Assembly: GCA_946412245.1 (NCBI GenBank)
Contig: CAMKGM010000006.1
Location: forward strand, 1 to 64,000
Direction of reading: 5' to 3'
DNA length: 64,000 nt
DNA from: an uncultured Bacteroidales bacterium
Lineage (GTDB): Bacteria; Bacteroidota; Bacteroidia; Bacteroidales; Muribaculaceae
The notes beneath the pieces are model-generated. The model saw only the letters and a program-made list of their open reading frames with translations, did no database searches and had not been told where the DNA came from. The position numbers and the translations under genes were made by a program. Below, piece after piece: positions 43,601-52,482 of this stretch (its first letter is position 1; the number at the start of each line of letters is the position of its first letter).

Positions 43601-46600
43601 TGCAATCCTTAGTTGAATTGGCGTTATTGCGCACACCAATCATCATGACACGCACCTCGCTCAACGACGGGTTACCCATCACCGTAACACGATTATTGGG
43701 TTTATTCGGGTCTTGTTCGGTATAGCGTGAATAATAGGACACATCTTCTTCGCCCGCCATCTTCTTCATGTTGCGGTTCTTCTTGATTTCAGGCAAGAGT
43801 GAGAGTTCAAGGTCGAGCATATTTTCTTCAGGCCACACCTTGAGTCGGTCGGCAGTGCTATTGGTGCTATAATGACCCGGAGGAGTCACCGTTAAAGGAA
43901 TCTCATATTCATAGTAGTTATTCTTCACATCAGAGCCCATGCGAACGAAGACCGAGACATCGCCGTTTTTGAGTCCGGTGGCATCGTCAACGAAAGCCTC
44001 GTTGTGTACAAACATTTGCAGGCGCTTGTAGATGCGCAAGTCAATGCCCGAGTTGCGGTAAACGCCACGGGCATCGCCGGCCTGGAGGTGCTCGACTTTC
44101 ATCTGCATAGACTGCTCATTGAGCTGAGTGACCTGTGATTGTCCGGAATCGATGATTCGGCTCACACCGGGAGGCAACACATAGTTAACAGGCTCACGCG
44201 ATGCATTTTCTTCGATATTGACGGCATTGACATTGATTGTACCGTCGGCAGGTGCGTCACCACGCAAGTTCAGGTTATAGTCATAATTGCGCCACTCACC
44301 ACGCACGAGCTCAAGTGAAGCGAAACGCAGATGGGTAGGTTTCTTGAACTGAGTCAAGAACATGCGCATGAATCGAATGGTGGTGAAGTCATTGATAGAG
44401 CCCACTTTCTTTTCATATTCACGCAGGGGGATGCTGAATTGATACCAAGTGACGTGCTGATCCTTGCCGTCGCGTGTACGTTGCACGGCATTCTGCTTGT
44501 CGACGATGAAGTTGCGTCCCACCTCAAGGTCCTCAGGACGTATTGAGATGCGATACTGGAAGTAACGCTCATACTCGTTGAGGGTATTATCCTGGTTGAT
44601 GTCTTCCACATCGGGAACACTACGAGAGGACTGATACATGCGATCAGAAGCATCTTCTTGAGAGAGGGAGTTACCCTCGGTTCCGTTGTAATGCTTGTAA
44701 CGTTCCAAGATAGAAAGACGCTGCTCATCATAGTCATAACCACGGAAGAAATGGTAATTGTCGCCGGCGGGGTCATTGATGGGTGAGAACTGGTCGGCCT
44801 CCATGCGCGCCAGTGCATCGGGTGAGAGTTTGAGTCGCAAATTGTCGACATAGTTCTTATAAGCGGGAAACTCCTTCTCCTCGGCCGTTGAAAGTCCGTT
44901 GAGACCTACGTCCTGAAGAACGCGTGAGCCTGCTGCATTATCGAAGGCATAGGTCATTGATGTCTGAGTAGACACTTTACCCCACTCAGTAGTTCTGACG
45001 AAGGATTGATCCATTTCATTTATAGGCAATCCATTCTCATAGGATTTGAGTCCGTCTTTCAAGATATCCTCGCTCACCTCACCCAAGTTGAAGTAGAGGT
45101 CGCCACCCTCATAGTTTGGATTATTTGGATCCAGGAACGGGTCAAGGAGCCAGAACTGGATATACTCAACATTTGATTGTTCAAAATTGGTGTTATCGAG
45201 CTTGCGCATAATACCGGCCCATCGTTTCTCGGGGTTGAGCAATTTGCCATCGGAATCAATGTTGGCATCATCGAGGTTATAGGGTCCGCGTTCCTCGGGA
45301 TAATACGAAAGGTTGAGTGTTTGAATAGTAGAGGCTTCACCATAGTTCAGCTCACGTCCGGGGAAGACCTCGCTATAAGGAATGTCACGAACATAAGGAT
45401 TGGAGAGTTGCTCCAAGTCATTCTTAATGTAACCCGGTACATACGACGAGTTGCGCTGAGTGAAGAGGCGGTCGATATAGTACCAAGACAGCAAGGCACG
45501 ATTCTTGCCATAGTCCACATTATTTGAGAGCGAAGCCTCGGGGAACATGGCTGAGGCGCTACCGTCATAAGGTGTTGAGGCCAAGAACCAGGCATAAGGT
45601 GAACGGAGGTCGATACCCGACTGGGTAGACTCAAAGTCATCGATATACGAACTGCCGGCATTGGAGCCTGTGCGCGCCTGATGGGGTATAAGTTGGGCAA
45701 ACTCGCCCTGGAAACTCAGGGTTGACGGAGCCGTCGCATTGACTGTAGGAATCTTGTTGAGCAGATTCGTGAGCCACATGAACTTGGTGTTATAAGAGGC
45801 ATTGACACCCCAAATGGTGTTCTTCACCAACTCGTCGCCGATAGACACTTTCTCAGTGAGAGCCTTCTCGCCATAGTGCATAATGGTACCGCCTATGTGG
45901 AAGTCCTTGTTGAAAGCGTAGTCCAAGTCAAGTCCTAAGAGCGTCTTGCGCTGCATGCTGAATGTTGATTGGTTTTCAAGCGAGACGCTGATGTTAGTTC
46001 CTGCATCGATGATGCTCTGGTTGGTGATGGTGACAGTACCCATATTGTAGTCGACCGTGTAGTCACTATTCTCAGTAAGCAACTGACCGGCGGCATATAC
46101 CCTAACCGACTCGCGCGGCACATTCATGGCATTGAGCTTGATAACGTTGCCTGAAGATGACTGATACTCACCTTGGAGAATGAACTTGTTCTTGTCCTGA
46201 TACTGACGGGCAATGGTGAGTGTAGAGTCATAGAGCTCGGTATAGACATAGTTCCTGGCGATGGCTTCGTTGCCAATGGCATTGGCGAGGAAGCGTCCAA
46301 AGGGTTCTACTACGGGGAAGATTACTCTACCCTTTGACGAGTTGACGGTATAGCCTTCCAAATAGTCAAAGCGACCGTCGCGGTTAAACTCCTTGTTGGC
46401 ATCAAGTCGGTCTAGATTGAGGACCTGAATGAGCGGCATGCCGTTGATGTTGCCGGCAGGAATGTAGTTGAGCTGCGTTCCGGTAGTGTCGCTCAGATAC
46501 TTCACATTCAGTTTAAAGTTCTTTTCTTGCACTTGATAAGAGCCCAGCGAATAGACATTCTTCATCATCAGGTGCCACATGGGCGTGTTGGGCGAAACCG

Positions 46601-48164
46601 TAGTACTCTTGAGCATCTTGACAAAGAGCGACTGATCGGTCGAATTGATATCTCCCGAGAATTCACCCACCTGATAGGTCTTGCCACGATAAGTATACTG
46701 ATAGGCAACAGCGAGAGCCTCGTCGGCATTGAGGGCGGTATTAAGCGAGATGTAACCCAACGACTTGTTAAGGGTGTATTCGCTTGACTGCAATAGTCTT
46801 GCGCTCTCAATCTTCTCATAGTCTCGTCCTCCCTCAATGCCATAAGCCTGAAGCGGTTCAAGAGCAGTTGAAACTTGGCTGATGTATCGAGCATCCGGAT
46901 ACTGCTCCTTGATTTCAGTGAGCTCGTTGTTTGAGGTGTTGCTGGGATTGTCTTGTGTGGGGTCACCCACCCAGTGATTGTTCAGGATGTGTTGACTTTC
47001 ACCCACATCCATGAATGCGACCAGGTTACGCGCTTCGCTGAAATTGCTACGCTTGTTGGTAATCCACACCTCAATGCGGTTGATTTCAATACCCGATGAG
47101 ACAAGAGGCAACTTTGAGCACCAGTTGTCGTAGTTGTCGCGGAAGAAGTGTCCCAGGAAGAAGTGCTTGTTCTGGTCGTAAGCATCGGCTTGGATATAGA
47201 ATGGTGTTGTCTGCGCGCCACCTTTGGTGTTCACCGTTTGCGACTCGGAGTTCTGTTGCGAAACCAGTGCTGTGGCGGTCAACTTGCCAAACTGCAGCTT
47301 GGTCTTGATACCGAACAGGGCGGCACTACCTCTGATGAGCGACGAACCGGTTGTCATGCTCACATTACCGGCTTCAAGGTTTTTGATGATTTCATCTTCT
47401 TTTCCCTCATAAGCCAGCTTCAAGTTCTTATTGTCGAACTCAAAGGTAGCATCGGTGTTGTAAGTCATGTTGAACTTCATTTTATCGCCCACCGATGCCG
47501 TGATGGTTGCTTGAATTTTTTGGTCAAAATCAAAATATGTCTTACGGCGTGCCGACACCATCAGAGCAGGGTTGTCGGTTTTGTTGCTCTTGATACCCAT
47601 GTTGATAGTCACCGAGCCCTGTGTCTTGAGCTGTACGCCACCGGGGCCAAACACCGACTCAAGAGGGCCAAGGCCAAACTGCATATCGAGGAAATTGAAA
47701 GGTTGGTCCTTCTTTTTCTCGGCCGCTTCCGACATCTTTTGGCGATAATATTCCTGCATTGACTGGCGCAGGGCTATGTTTTCATACTCCTCGGGCGTGA
47801 GCAGGAAGGGAGTCATGATGTCGTTGTCACCTATCTTGGTGTGAATCACATAGTGACCCGTTTCGTAATCATACTCGGCCGTGGTAGTAATATTGCTCGG
47901 GTTCTTGAGGTCAGTAGGACTCTGGACAAACTGCAGGTCGCCATAGCTCTGCGACAGTTTGTCGTTCACGTCAAACCGCAGATTCATTGAGTCTTTAGTC
48001 CATCGGTTGGTCATGCCCTCGGGACGTGGCGGCGGTGGCGGCGACTTGGTCTGTTCGGTCGACTTGGTCTGACCATTAGCTATCGCGAAACTGAGCGAGA
48101 GTGCACACAGAGTGAGCACCGCTCTTTTTAACAATATTTTTGTTTTTTTAAGCTTGAAAGCCAT
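40689..48164 (-). CDS. sprA: SprA, T9SS outer-membrane translocon
   Basis: 2,491-residue SprA/Sov homologue, the giant beta-barrel pore of the type IX secretion system. A signal peptide (LKRAVLTLCALSLSFAIANG) is followed by a proline-rich spacer. Recognised stretches include SVTINMGIKSNKTDNPAL, a long middle with SYIDDFESTQSGIDLRSPYAW, VWVDELRVTDFDQDGGWAAKASLSLNMSDIATVNVG, and a C-terminal beta-barrel of many alternating strands. Length is normal for the family. Substrates with a C-terminal sorting domain, such as those at 794-3877 and 30898-31995, would pass through it; the DUF5103 Plug is encoded at 4184-5446. It lies 45 bp after ruvA and is probably cotranscribed with it. Confidence 0.95.
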   Translation of the reverse strand: MAFKLKKTKILLKRAVLTLCALSLSFAIANGQTKSTEQTKSPPPPPRPEGMTNRWTKDSMNLRFDVNDKLSQSYGDLQFVQSPTDLKNPSNITTTAEYDYETGHYVIHTKIGDNDIMTPFLLTPEEYENIALRQSMQEYYRQKMSEAAEKKKDQPFNFLDMQFGLGPLESVFGPGGVQLKTQGSVTINMGIKSNKTDNPALMVSARRKTYFDFDQKIQATITASVGDKMKFNMTYNTDATFEFDNKNLKLAYEGKEDEIIKNLEAGNVSMTTGSSLIRGSAALFGIKTKLQFGKLTATALVSQQNSESQTVNTKGGAQTTPFYIQADAYDQNKHFFLGHFFRDNYDNWCSKLPLVSSGIEINRIEVWITNKRSNFSEARNLVAFMDVGESQHILNNHWVGDPTQDNPSNTSNNELTEIKEQYPDARYISQVSTALEPLQAYGIEGGRDYEKIESARLLQSSEYTLNKSLGYISLNTALNADEALAVAYQYTYRGKTYQVGEFSGDINSTDQSLFVKMLKSTTVSPNTPMWHLMMKNVYSLGSYQVQEKNFKLNVKYLSDTTGTQLNYIPAGNINGMPLIQVLNLDRLDANKEFNRDGRFDYLEGYTVNSSKGRVIFPVVEPFGRFLANAIGNEAIARNYVYTELYDSTLTIARQYQDKNKFILQGEYQSSSGNVIKLNAMNVPRESVRVYAAGQLLTENSDYTVDYNMGTVTITNQSIIDAGTNISVSLENQSTFSMQRKTLLGLDLDYAFNKDFHIGGTIMHYGEKALTEKVSIGDELVKNTIWGVNASYNTKFMWLTNLLNKIPTVNATAPSTLSFQGEFAQLIPHQARTGSNAGSSYIDDFESTQSGIDLRSPYAWFLASTPYDGSASAMFPEASLSNNVDYGKNRALLSWYYIDRLFTQRNSSYVPGYIKNDLEQLSNPYVRDIPYSEVFPGRELNYGEASTIQTLNLSYYPEERGPYNLDDANIDSDGKLLNPEKRWAGIMRKLDNTNFEQSNVEYIQFWLLDPFLDPNNPNYEGGDLYFNLGEVSEDILKDGLKSYENGLPINEMDQSFVRTTEWGKVSTQTSMTYAFDNAAGSRVLQDVGLNGLSTAEEKEFPAYKNYVDNLRLKLSPDALARMEADQFSPINDPAGDNYHFFRGYDYDEQRLSILERYKHYNGTEGNSLSQEDASDRMYQSSRSVPDVEDINQDNTLNEYERYFQYRISIRPEDLEVGRNFIVDKQNAVQRTRDGKDQHVTWYQFSIPLREYEKKVGSINDFTTIRFMRMFLTQFKKPTHLRFASLELVRGEWRNYDYNLNLRGDAPADGTINVNAVNIEENASREPVNYVLPPGVSRIIDSGQSQVTQLNEQSMQMKVEHLQAGDARGVYRNSGIDLRIYKRLQMFVHNEAFVDDATGLKNGDVSVFVRMGSDVKNNYYEYEIPLTVTPPGHYSTNSTADRLKVWPEENMLDLELSLLPEIKKNRNMKKMAGEEDVSYYSRYTEQDPNKPNNRVTVMGNPSLSEVRVMMIGVRNNANSTKDCTVWVDELRVTDFDQDGGWAAKASLSLNMSDIATVNVGMHKETAGFGSVDQGLRQRRLDNYDQYNVAVQTDVGRFLPEKVKLHAPVYYSYSNEKTTPKYNPLDQDVLLKDAIDACDTQEQKDSINAYAVTRHTVSNFSVSGLKFDVKSKNPMPWDPANFTFSYSFSKTHITDPDNVYENTNDYRGSFQYNWTPYAKPFTPFKKLINEKNKNMKFFREWEIHWLPASIAFNTNISRYYYEQQTRNETDIDVELPVSVSKNFLWDRQFAITWNFTKSLSMSLNTQTTAHILEPIGQVNKKLFPDEYRDWKDSVWRSIKSLGTPWAYHQTFTASYKAPFNAIPFLSFITANASYNATYNWERGATIDGAFSGHTIANQSSLNLDGRLNLDQFYNKVPYLKDVNKRFSSSGGGTSRDTKNTKKPKKFNRAFKLNADTTLVVKHNMNVKKVRVTATTSDGKRFPVKYEIKDDNTIEILNKGSDNIKLTITELSGGDKKNFWSEFAQYTTRFAMMVKSVNVKFRSTRSLSLPQFKPEIGDIFGQSTHYDVMSPGLDFAFGFTDESYINKAKERGWLLCDESMTSPALFAKTQEFSAEVQLEPIRGLKITLTGNRTDSRTTQLQFMFDDMSAVYSGSYTKTHMAIATALRGVSADDGYHSDAFDKFLENIPVVAQRIESQYYGKSYPSAGFIGGTIYANAEFNPENGSVNPMSSDVLIPAFMAAYSGKNAKKVTLNPFPSIKEILPNWRVTYDGLTKLPFFSKHFKSFTLTHAYQCTYSVGSYSSYSDWVTIGEGLGFTQNALTSAPVPSSPYNISSVTITEKFAPLIGVNATLNNNLTLNAEYRDSRTLSLNSSAGQVVEALSKSFVIGAGFKIANFNSILKIKSKQQGVSNDLTLKFDFQYSNNTALIRKIDVNTTQATSGTKTLSINFSANYVMSKRITIGAYFDHQVNTPLVSSNAYPTTNSNYGISLNMSLAK

Positions 48165-48209
48165 GCTTATAATACTTTAAATACACGTTATGAGCAAGCA
48201 TCACAAGCA

Positions 48210-48800
48210 TTACATCATCTTGAGAGCCCGCTTGATGGCATCTTCAACTGTGAGCGAAGCATTGTCTGTAAACAGCTTTTTTAGAGCCTTTTGCGACGCT
48301 GCTTGAGAAAATCCGAGCATCACAAGTGCTGCTAAAGCCTCTTCAAACACATCGCCGGAAGAGCCATCTTTATCTAATAACGTAACAGAAGGCAATTTTA
48401 TTTTGTCCTTTAGATCAACAATAATGCGTTGCGCGGTTTTTGCCCCCACACCTTTCACGGCTTTCATGCCTGCCACGTTGCCGCTCGCAATGGCTTGCTC
48501 CAGATCGGCGGGTGTGAGCGATGACTGAATCATGCGCGCGGTGTTCGGGCCTACCCCACTCACGCTAATGAGCAGCAAGAACAACTCACGCTCACGTTTC
48601 TCGGCAAAACCATATAGCACATGAGCATCTTCACGAATAGCCTCGTAGACATATACTTTAGCATCACCCGATTTCGCAGAATCATGCAATTGGTTATAAG
48701 TTGTGAGAGATATATTAACCATGTATCCCACGCCATGATTATCAACCACCACATAGGCGGGTGTCAACTCAGCAACAGTTCCTTTTATGTAATCGATCAT
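48210..48800 (-). CDS. ruvA: Holliday junction branch-migration protein RuvA
   Basis: 196-residue RuvA, the DNA-binding scaffold of the RuvAB branch-migration complex. The OB-fold N-terminus starts with MIDYIKGTVAELTPAYVVVDNHGVGYMVNI. Helix-hairpin-helix motifs follow (LLISVSGVGPNTARMI and GNVAGMKAVKGVGAKTAQRIIVDLKDK), then the RuvB-binding C-terminal domain (EALAALVMLGFSQAASQKALKKL). The frame is open to 48842, but the Met at 48800 is the standard start and fits the promoter at 48830-48861. Pairing with sprA is a common Bacteroidetes arrangement. Confidence 0.96.
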   Translation of the reverse strand: MIDYIKGTVAELTPAYVVVDNHGVGYMVNISLTTYNQLHDSAKSGDAKVYVYEAIREDAHVLYGFAEKRERELFLLLISVSGVGPNTARMIQSSLTPADLEQAIASGNVAGMKAVKGVGAKTAQRIIVDLKDKIKLPSVTLLDKDGSSGDVFEEALAALVMLGFSQAASQKALKKLFTDNASLTVEDAIKRALKMM

Positions 48801-48829
48801 AAATACCTGTATTGATTCATTTAAATCTT

Positions 48830-48861
48830 CAAAATTACACAAATTTCATCACCCGACCAAA
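48830..48861 (-). promoter_or_regulatory. Promoter of ruvA-sprA
   Basis: On the minus strand, TTTG (48861-48858), 20 bp, TAATTTTG (48837-48830), 30 bp before the ruvA ATG at 48800. It confirms that start over the longer frame. Confidence 0.7.
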
Positions 48862-48883
48862 TTCTATTCACACTACAACATCA

Positions 48884-48916
48884 CAAAAAACCGGCCCATC
48901 GCAAGCGACAGGCCGG
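48884..48916 (-). terminator. Intrinsic terminator of the TPR-protein operon
   Basis: CCGGCC (48891-48896) pairs with GGCCGG (48911-48916) plus inner CGC/GCG, followed on the minus strand by TTTTTTG. It lies 26 bp after the stop of the 546-residue TPR gene. Confidence 0.92.
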
Positions 48917-48941
48917 AATAAATTTCAGAATCTTATATTTC

Positions 48942-50582
48942 TTATTTAACCACTTTGCTCAGCTGATCGATAGCATTTGCGATATTGGTGTTGGTGGGAT
49001 CAATCTCCTGCCAGCTCCTGAATGCATCGAGTGCTTTTGCATAGTTCTTGGCACCATAGTGGTAGAGAGCTATGTAGCTGTAAGCATAACCCAGCGTGGG
49101 CTTGTAAGGAGTGATGTCATCTTTGCTCTTGATCACATCCACAAGTTTCTGCATTGTGCCCAGAGCCTTGCCGGTGTTAGAGCTTTCCATCTGCATCTCG
49201 ATGAGTGACTTGTTGTAGAGGTAAGTCAGGTTTTCGGGCTTGCCTTCAAGAGCCTGGTTGATGTAAGTCATAGCGTTGGCAAGAGCTGCTGTCTTAGCAT
49301 CACCCACGGCATCCTCGGCTTGCATAATATAGATTTCAGCCATAGCGTTCTTGTCGCCATCCACGCAGTTCTCGTTGCTCAGCACCTTGTTCTCGAAGGT
49401 GATGGCCTTGTCAAATTGCTTGGCCTGTGCATATTGGATAGCCAGGCGGCGTACAAGATCAAGGTTGTTAGGATCGAGCTCAATGGCCTTGTCGTAGGCA
49501 AAAATTGCTTCTTCGGCATGACCACCGGCTGCATCGAGCGAGGTTGCATATTTAATGTAGTCCTGCGCATTGTAGTTTTGTGCATTAGCCACATTCTCAG
49601 CACCAAAGAAACTCTGTCCTACTCTCACTGCATCGTCCCACTTCTTCAGGCTGGCTGCACTGTAAAGCATCAGGCGGTCGGCAATGAAGCTGTAAGAGCT
49701 GCCTGCGGGAACTGTAGTCTTGAGCTGAGCTGCAATATCATAGGCTTCCTGGAACTTGTCAGCCACATAGAGAAGCTGTGCATAGCGAGCTTCATCTTTG
49801 GGGAAGTGGTTGCGAGTTCCTGAAATGTAGTTGCCATAACGCTGAGCAGCCTCTTCAAAGTCACCATGTTCATAGAGCTTTTCTGCAATCTGGCGCTGCA
49901 CGAGTGCCGATGCCGATTGAGTCTTGTCGATTTCACGCAGCTTCTCGATTGCCAGGTCAGGAGCCACCTTGAAATAGGTGTTGGCAAACTTCACCGTAGC
50001 CTCGATGTTGCTGGGCTCGTAGGTCATTGCCCACTCATATTGAGCGGCGGCATCGCCCCACATTTGCAGGTCAGAGAAACGGTCTCCTTCAAAATTGTAG
50101 GAGTCGGGATCTTTCTGGTTCCACTTCTGTGCATCCTTGACGCATTTCTTAATCTGGCTGTCATAGGCAGTAGGATTAGCGGCATAGTAAGCACGAGCAA
50201 TGGCGATTTCCAGTTTAGAATTCTTCTTGGTCAACTTGCGAGCTTGCTTGAAAAGGTTCTCGGCTGCACCTTTATTACCGTTCTTAAGGAGAATTGCGCC
50301 CTGGCCGACATAGCTATAGGGATATGAGGGATTGGCGGCAACCGCCTTGTCGTAGTAAGATTGCGCTTCGCTGAGATTTCCTTCGTCGAAGGCAATCTGA
50401 CCATAGTAGTAATATGCTTCAGCAATGTTTGATGCTGAACTCATATTGCGATCGAGCAAAGTCTTGGCATTTTCAGTATCGCCAATTTTGTAAAACTCAA
50501 TTCCATCGCTGATTCCTTGAGCAAATCCTGCGAAGGTAGCTCCCATAGCAAGCAGGGAAGCAAAAAAGAATTTCATTTTCAT
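48942..50582 (-). CDS. Exported TPR protein
   Basis: 546 residues with a signal peptide (MKFFFASLLAMGATFAGFA; a start at 50582 or 50576 is possible). At least eight TPR-like helical pairs fill the rest, for example AEAYYYYGQIAFDEGNLSEAQSYYDKAVAANPSYPYSYVGQGAILLKN and AIFAYDKAIELDPNNLDLVRRLAIQYAQ. The role is a protein-binding scaffold in the periplasm. It is the last gene of the group that begins with exbB; this exbB-exbD-tonB-PstS-TPR layout appears in other Bacteroidetes. Confidence 0.88.
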   Translation of the reverse strand: MKMKFFFASLLAMGATFAGFAQGISDGIEFYKIGDTENAKTLLDRNMSSASNIAEAYYYYGQIAFDEGNLSEAQSYYDKAVAANPSYPYSYVGQGAILLKNGNKGAAENLFKQARKLTKKNSKLEIAIARAYYAANPTAYDSQIKKCVKDAQKWNQKDPDSYNFEGDRFSDLQMWGDAAAQYEWAMTYEPSNIEATVKFANTYFKVAPDLAIEKLREIDKTQSASALVQRQIAEKLYEHGDFEEAAQRYGNYISGTRNHFPKDEARYAQLLYVADKFQEAYDIAAQLKTTVPAGSSYSFIADRLMLYSAASLKKWDDAVRVGQSFFGAENVANAQNYNAQDYIKYATSLDAAGGHAEEAIFAYDKAIELDPNNLDLVRRLAIQYAQAKQFDKAITFENKVLSNENCVDGDKNAMAEIYIMQAEDAVGDAKTAALANAMTYINQALEGKPENLTYLYNKSLIEMQMESSNTGKALGTMQKLVDVIKSKDDITPYKPTLGYAYSYIALYHYGAKNYAKALDAFRSWQEIDPTNTNIANAIDQLSKVVK

Positions 50583-50667
50583 TTTAGTAGATTTTAAATA
50601 AGTTTATATTTCGGTTTGTTGTTTCTCGATTGATTTTTGTTTGAAGTCATAGCAAAATGCGTGCCAA

Positions 50668-51657
50668 TTATTTCACTTCGACATTTCTAACGGGTTCAGC
50701 GCCCGGCATAACACCGGTCTGCAGAATAATCTTCTGCCCTATCACACTGGTTAAGAAGACAAAGAAGCTATGATCGACCGTGCCCATGGGTGATGCATCA
50801 ATGGCATAAATCTTGCGAATGAGCGGATAATCACCACTATTAATATAGTATTGATAGGGTTTGTAAGCCTTGAGTTTGTCATCGGCGCGCACTTTCATAA
50901 CCTTGATGCGGTCAGTAAAGTCAATGGCCACAGGACCCATGTTTTCATTATTAAGTTCCTTGACACGCTCCTCGACTGAGAGACTCGCTTTCATGTCATC
51001 AGTAATCCAACTGACACCGACAAAGCCAATGGCATTCTTGTGTTTCTCAACCGCCTTGAACACATCTTCAGGCGACTGCTGAGAATAGACTTGGAAGGAG
51101 AACAAGCCTCCGTTGAGGAAGTTGTCGCTTACATAGTGGAAAATACCTGATGAGTTGTTGTCGAACACAAGCAAGATTGAGTCATTCTTGAGCGTCTTGG
51201 TGGGAGTCACCTTGCCCCAAATGCGATACTTGCCGGTGAAGATATCCTTGAGCTCGGTCATTGACAGTTCATCAATGTCATTATCCTTATTAACAATGAT
51301 AGCGACAGCGTCAACGGCAATCATGCGTGAGCGATAGGCACGGCTTGACGACTTGAGGTAGTCCTTTTCATTCTTGGCCAAGTCGTGCGAGACAACAATA
51401 AGGTCAACCTTGCCACTGAACAGAGAGTCAAATGCGGCATTCTCGCTCAAATAGCGGGGCAACACACTGGCCTCGGGATATTGATACTCAAAAACACCTA
51501 TTTCTTGCTCAAGAATGTTTTGGAATGACTCTTCACAAATCACCTTTGAGATGCCTGACGTGGCTGAATGTGATGGCTTACCGTAGTCGCAAGACTGCGA
51601 CGCAACCATCATGGCTACAACTGCCAGCAGAAAGAATATGTTAAGTTTACTTTTCAT
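50668..51657 (-). CDS. PstS-like substrate-binding lipoprotein
   Basis: About 329 residues from the Met at 51657 (SKLNIFFLLAVVAMMVASQSC, lipid Cys at about 23). The frame is open to 51684, overlapping the upstream gene; the inner start is better. It is a periplasmic-binding-protein domain of the phosphate-binding (PstS/PBP_like) type: ISKVICEESFQNILEQEIGVFE, VDLIVVSHDLA, FTGKYRIWG, FVGVSWITDD. No Pst permease genes are nearby, so phosphate uptake is not certain; the TonB group context suggests a sensing or coupling role. Confidence 0.85.
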   Translation of the reverse strand: MKSKLNIFFLLAVVAMMVASQSCDYGKPSHSATSGISKVICEESFQNILEQEIGVFEYQYPEASVLPRYLSENAAFDSLFSGKVDLIVVSHDLAKNEKDYLKSSSRAYRSRMIAVDAVAIIVNKDNDIDELSMTELKDIFTGKYRIWGKVTPTKTLKNDSILLVFDNNSSGIFHYVSDNFLNGGLFSFQVYSQQSPEDVFKAVEKHKNAIGFVGVSWITDDMKASLSVEERVKELNNENMGPVAIDFTDRIKVMKVRADDKLKAYKPYQYYINSGDYPLIRKIYAIDASPMGTVDHSFFVFLTSVIGQKIILQTGVMPGAEPVRNVEVK

Positions 51658-51988
51658 CGTTTTGTACTCGTTTAGTGTTATCAATATGCTTTTCGTCTAC
51701 ACGACTGCGCTGTTCTTTAATAAATTTGTCAATGCGGTTTTGCTCCGGTTTCTCTTCTTCTTGCAGGCTTTTGAGTCGATAATAGTCGGTACCCTTAATT
51801 TGTCGGTAGGCCCGATAAAAGCCATAGAGTGCAAAGACGACTGCGAGCAGATACCGGAACCACGTCATCTCAGGACCCCAATTAAAGAGGTTGATGTGCA
51901 TGAGATAGGCCATAGCAAGGTAAACGCAAACCATAAATATTCCGAAGAATACTCTGAGCGAGGACCATATTCCGCCGGTGAACTTCAT
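51647..51988 (-). CDS. Small two-helix membrane protein
   Basis: 113 residues. Two transmembrane helices (about 11-29, VFFGIFMVCVYLAMAYLM, and about 43-57, FRYLLAVVFALYGFYRAY) precede a hydrophilic, charged C-terminal tail (RLKSLQEEEKPEQNRIDKFIKEQRSR). I do not recognise a family. Its end overlaps the PstS-like gene by 11 bp, so the two are probably translated together. Confidence 0.75.
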   Translation of the reverse strand: MKFTGGIWSSLRVFFGIFMVCVYLAMAYLMHINLFNWGPEMTWFRYLLAVVFALYGFYRAYRQIKGTDYYRLKSLQEEEKPEQNRIDKFIKEQRSRVDEKHIDNTKRVQNDEK

Positions 51989-52145
51989 TGTGTTGTGTCA
52001 GATTAAAAATTTCTCTTTTAGACCCGAAATGTGCGCAATGGTTTATTGATTATGTCGCTGCAAGCACGCCACCGGGCCATAATGGTTGTAAAGTTAGTTA
52101 TTTTTGACGAAATAGCGCACAATTTTCTCATCATATTATAAAATC

Positions 52146-52271
52146 TTAACGTTGCCATATAGTTTCTTTTAGAACCGCCATAACTGCCTTCTCAAAGCAA
52201 CGAACGAAATCACTCACGACCTCAATATCAGAACGCGAATAACTAATGAATATGTCATATTTGTTTTTCAT
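52146..52271 (-). pseudogene. Truncated TIR-domain remnant
   Basis: A 41-codon frame, ATG at 52271-52269 and TAA at 52148-52146. The first about 30 residues are the start of a TIR domain: YDIFISYSRSD box 1 and an FVRCFEKA first helix. The domain then ends in unrelated residues (ETIWQR) and a stop, so most of the fold is missing. The cause may be an internal deletion or frameshift. A promoter (52350-52380) stands 79 bp upstream, which suggests that a full TIR gene once sat here between tonB and the membrane-protein gene. The gap is otherwise non-coding. Confidence 0.55.
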
Positions 52272-52349
52272 TATTCAAGAGGATTAATAGTATAACCAAA
52301 ATGAATAATGGATTGGAGTGTGTTTAATGCCGAAATAAATGCAAGTTTA

Positions 52350-52380
52350 CAAAATTACAAAAAAAACAATAGATGCGCAA
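52350..52380 (-). promoter_or_regulatory. Promoter upstream of the TIR remnant
   Basis: On the minus strand, TTG (52380-52378), 20 bp, TAATTTTG (52357-52350). It could also drive the membrane-protein/PstS/TPR genes further on. Confidence 0.6.
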
Positions 52381-52410
52381 CATAAATGGGGAATATGGAC
52401 ATAAACAAGA

Positions 52411-52442
52411 AAAAGCCGCGGGTCAAAAGAGTCGCGGCTTTT
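52411..52442 (-). terminator. Intrinsic terminator after tonB
   Basis: AAAAGCCGCG (52411-52420) pairs with CGCGGCTTTT (52433-52442), giving a T-run on both strands. It lies 41 bp after the tonB stop, so the exbB-tonB operon ends here and the PstS group needs its own promoter. Confidence 0.9.
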
Positions 52443-52482
52443 AGATTTATAAATTCTTGATAGAATCTACTTGAGAGGGAGA

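Noticed and set aside
42627-43616. 329-codon plus-strand frame inside sprA
   Set aside because: Antisense shadow; the minus strand encodes conserved SprA sequence throughout.
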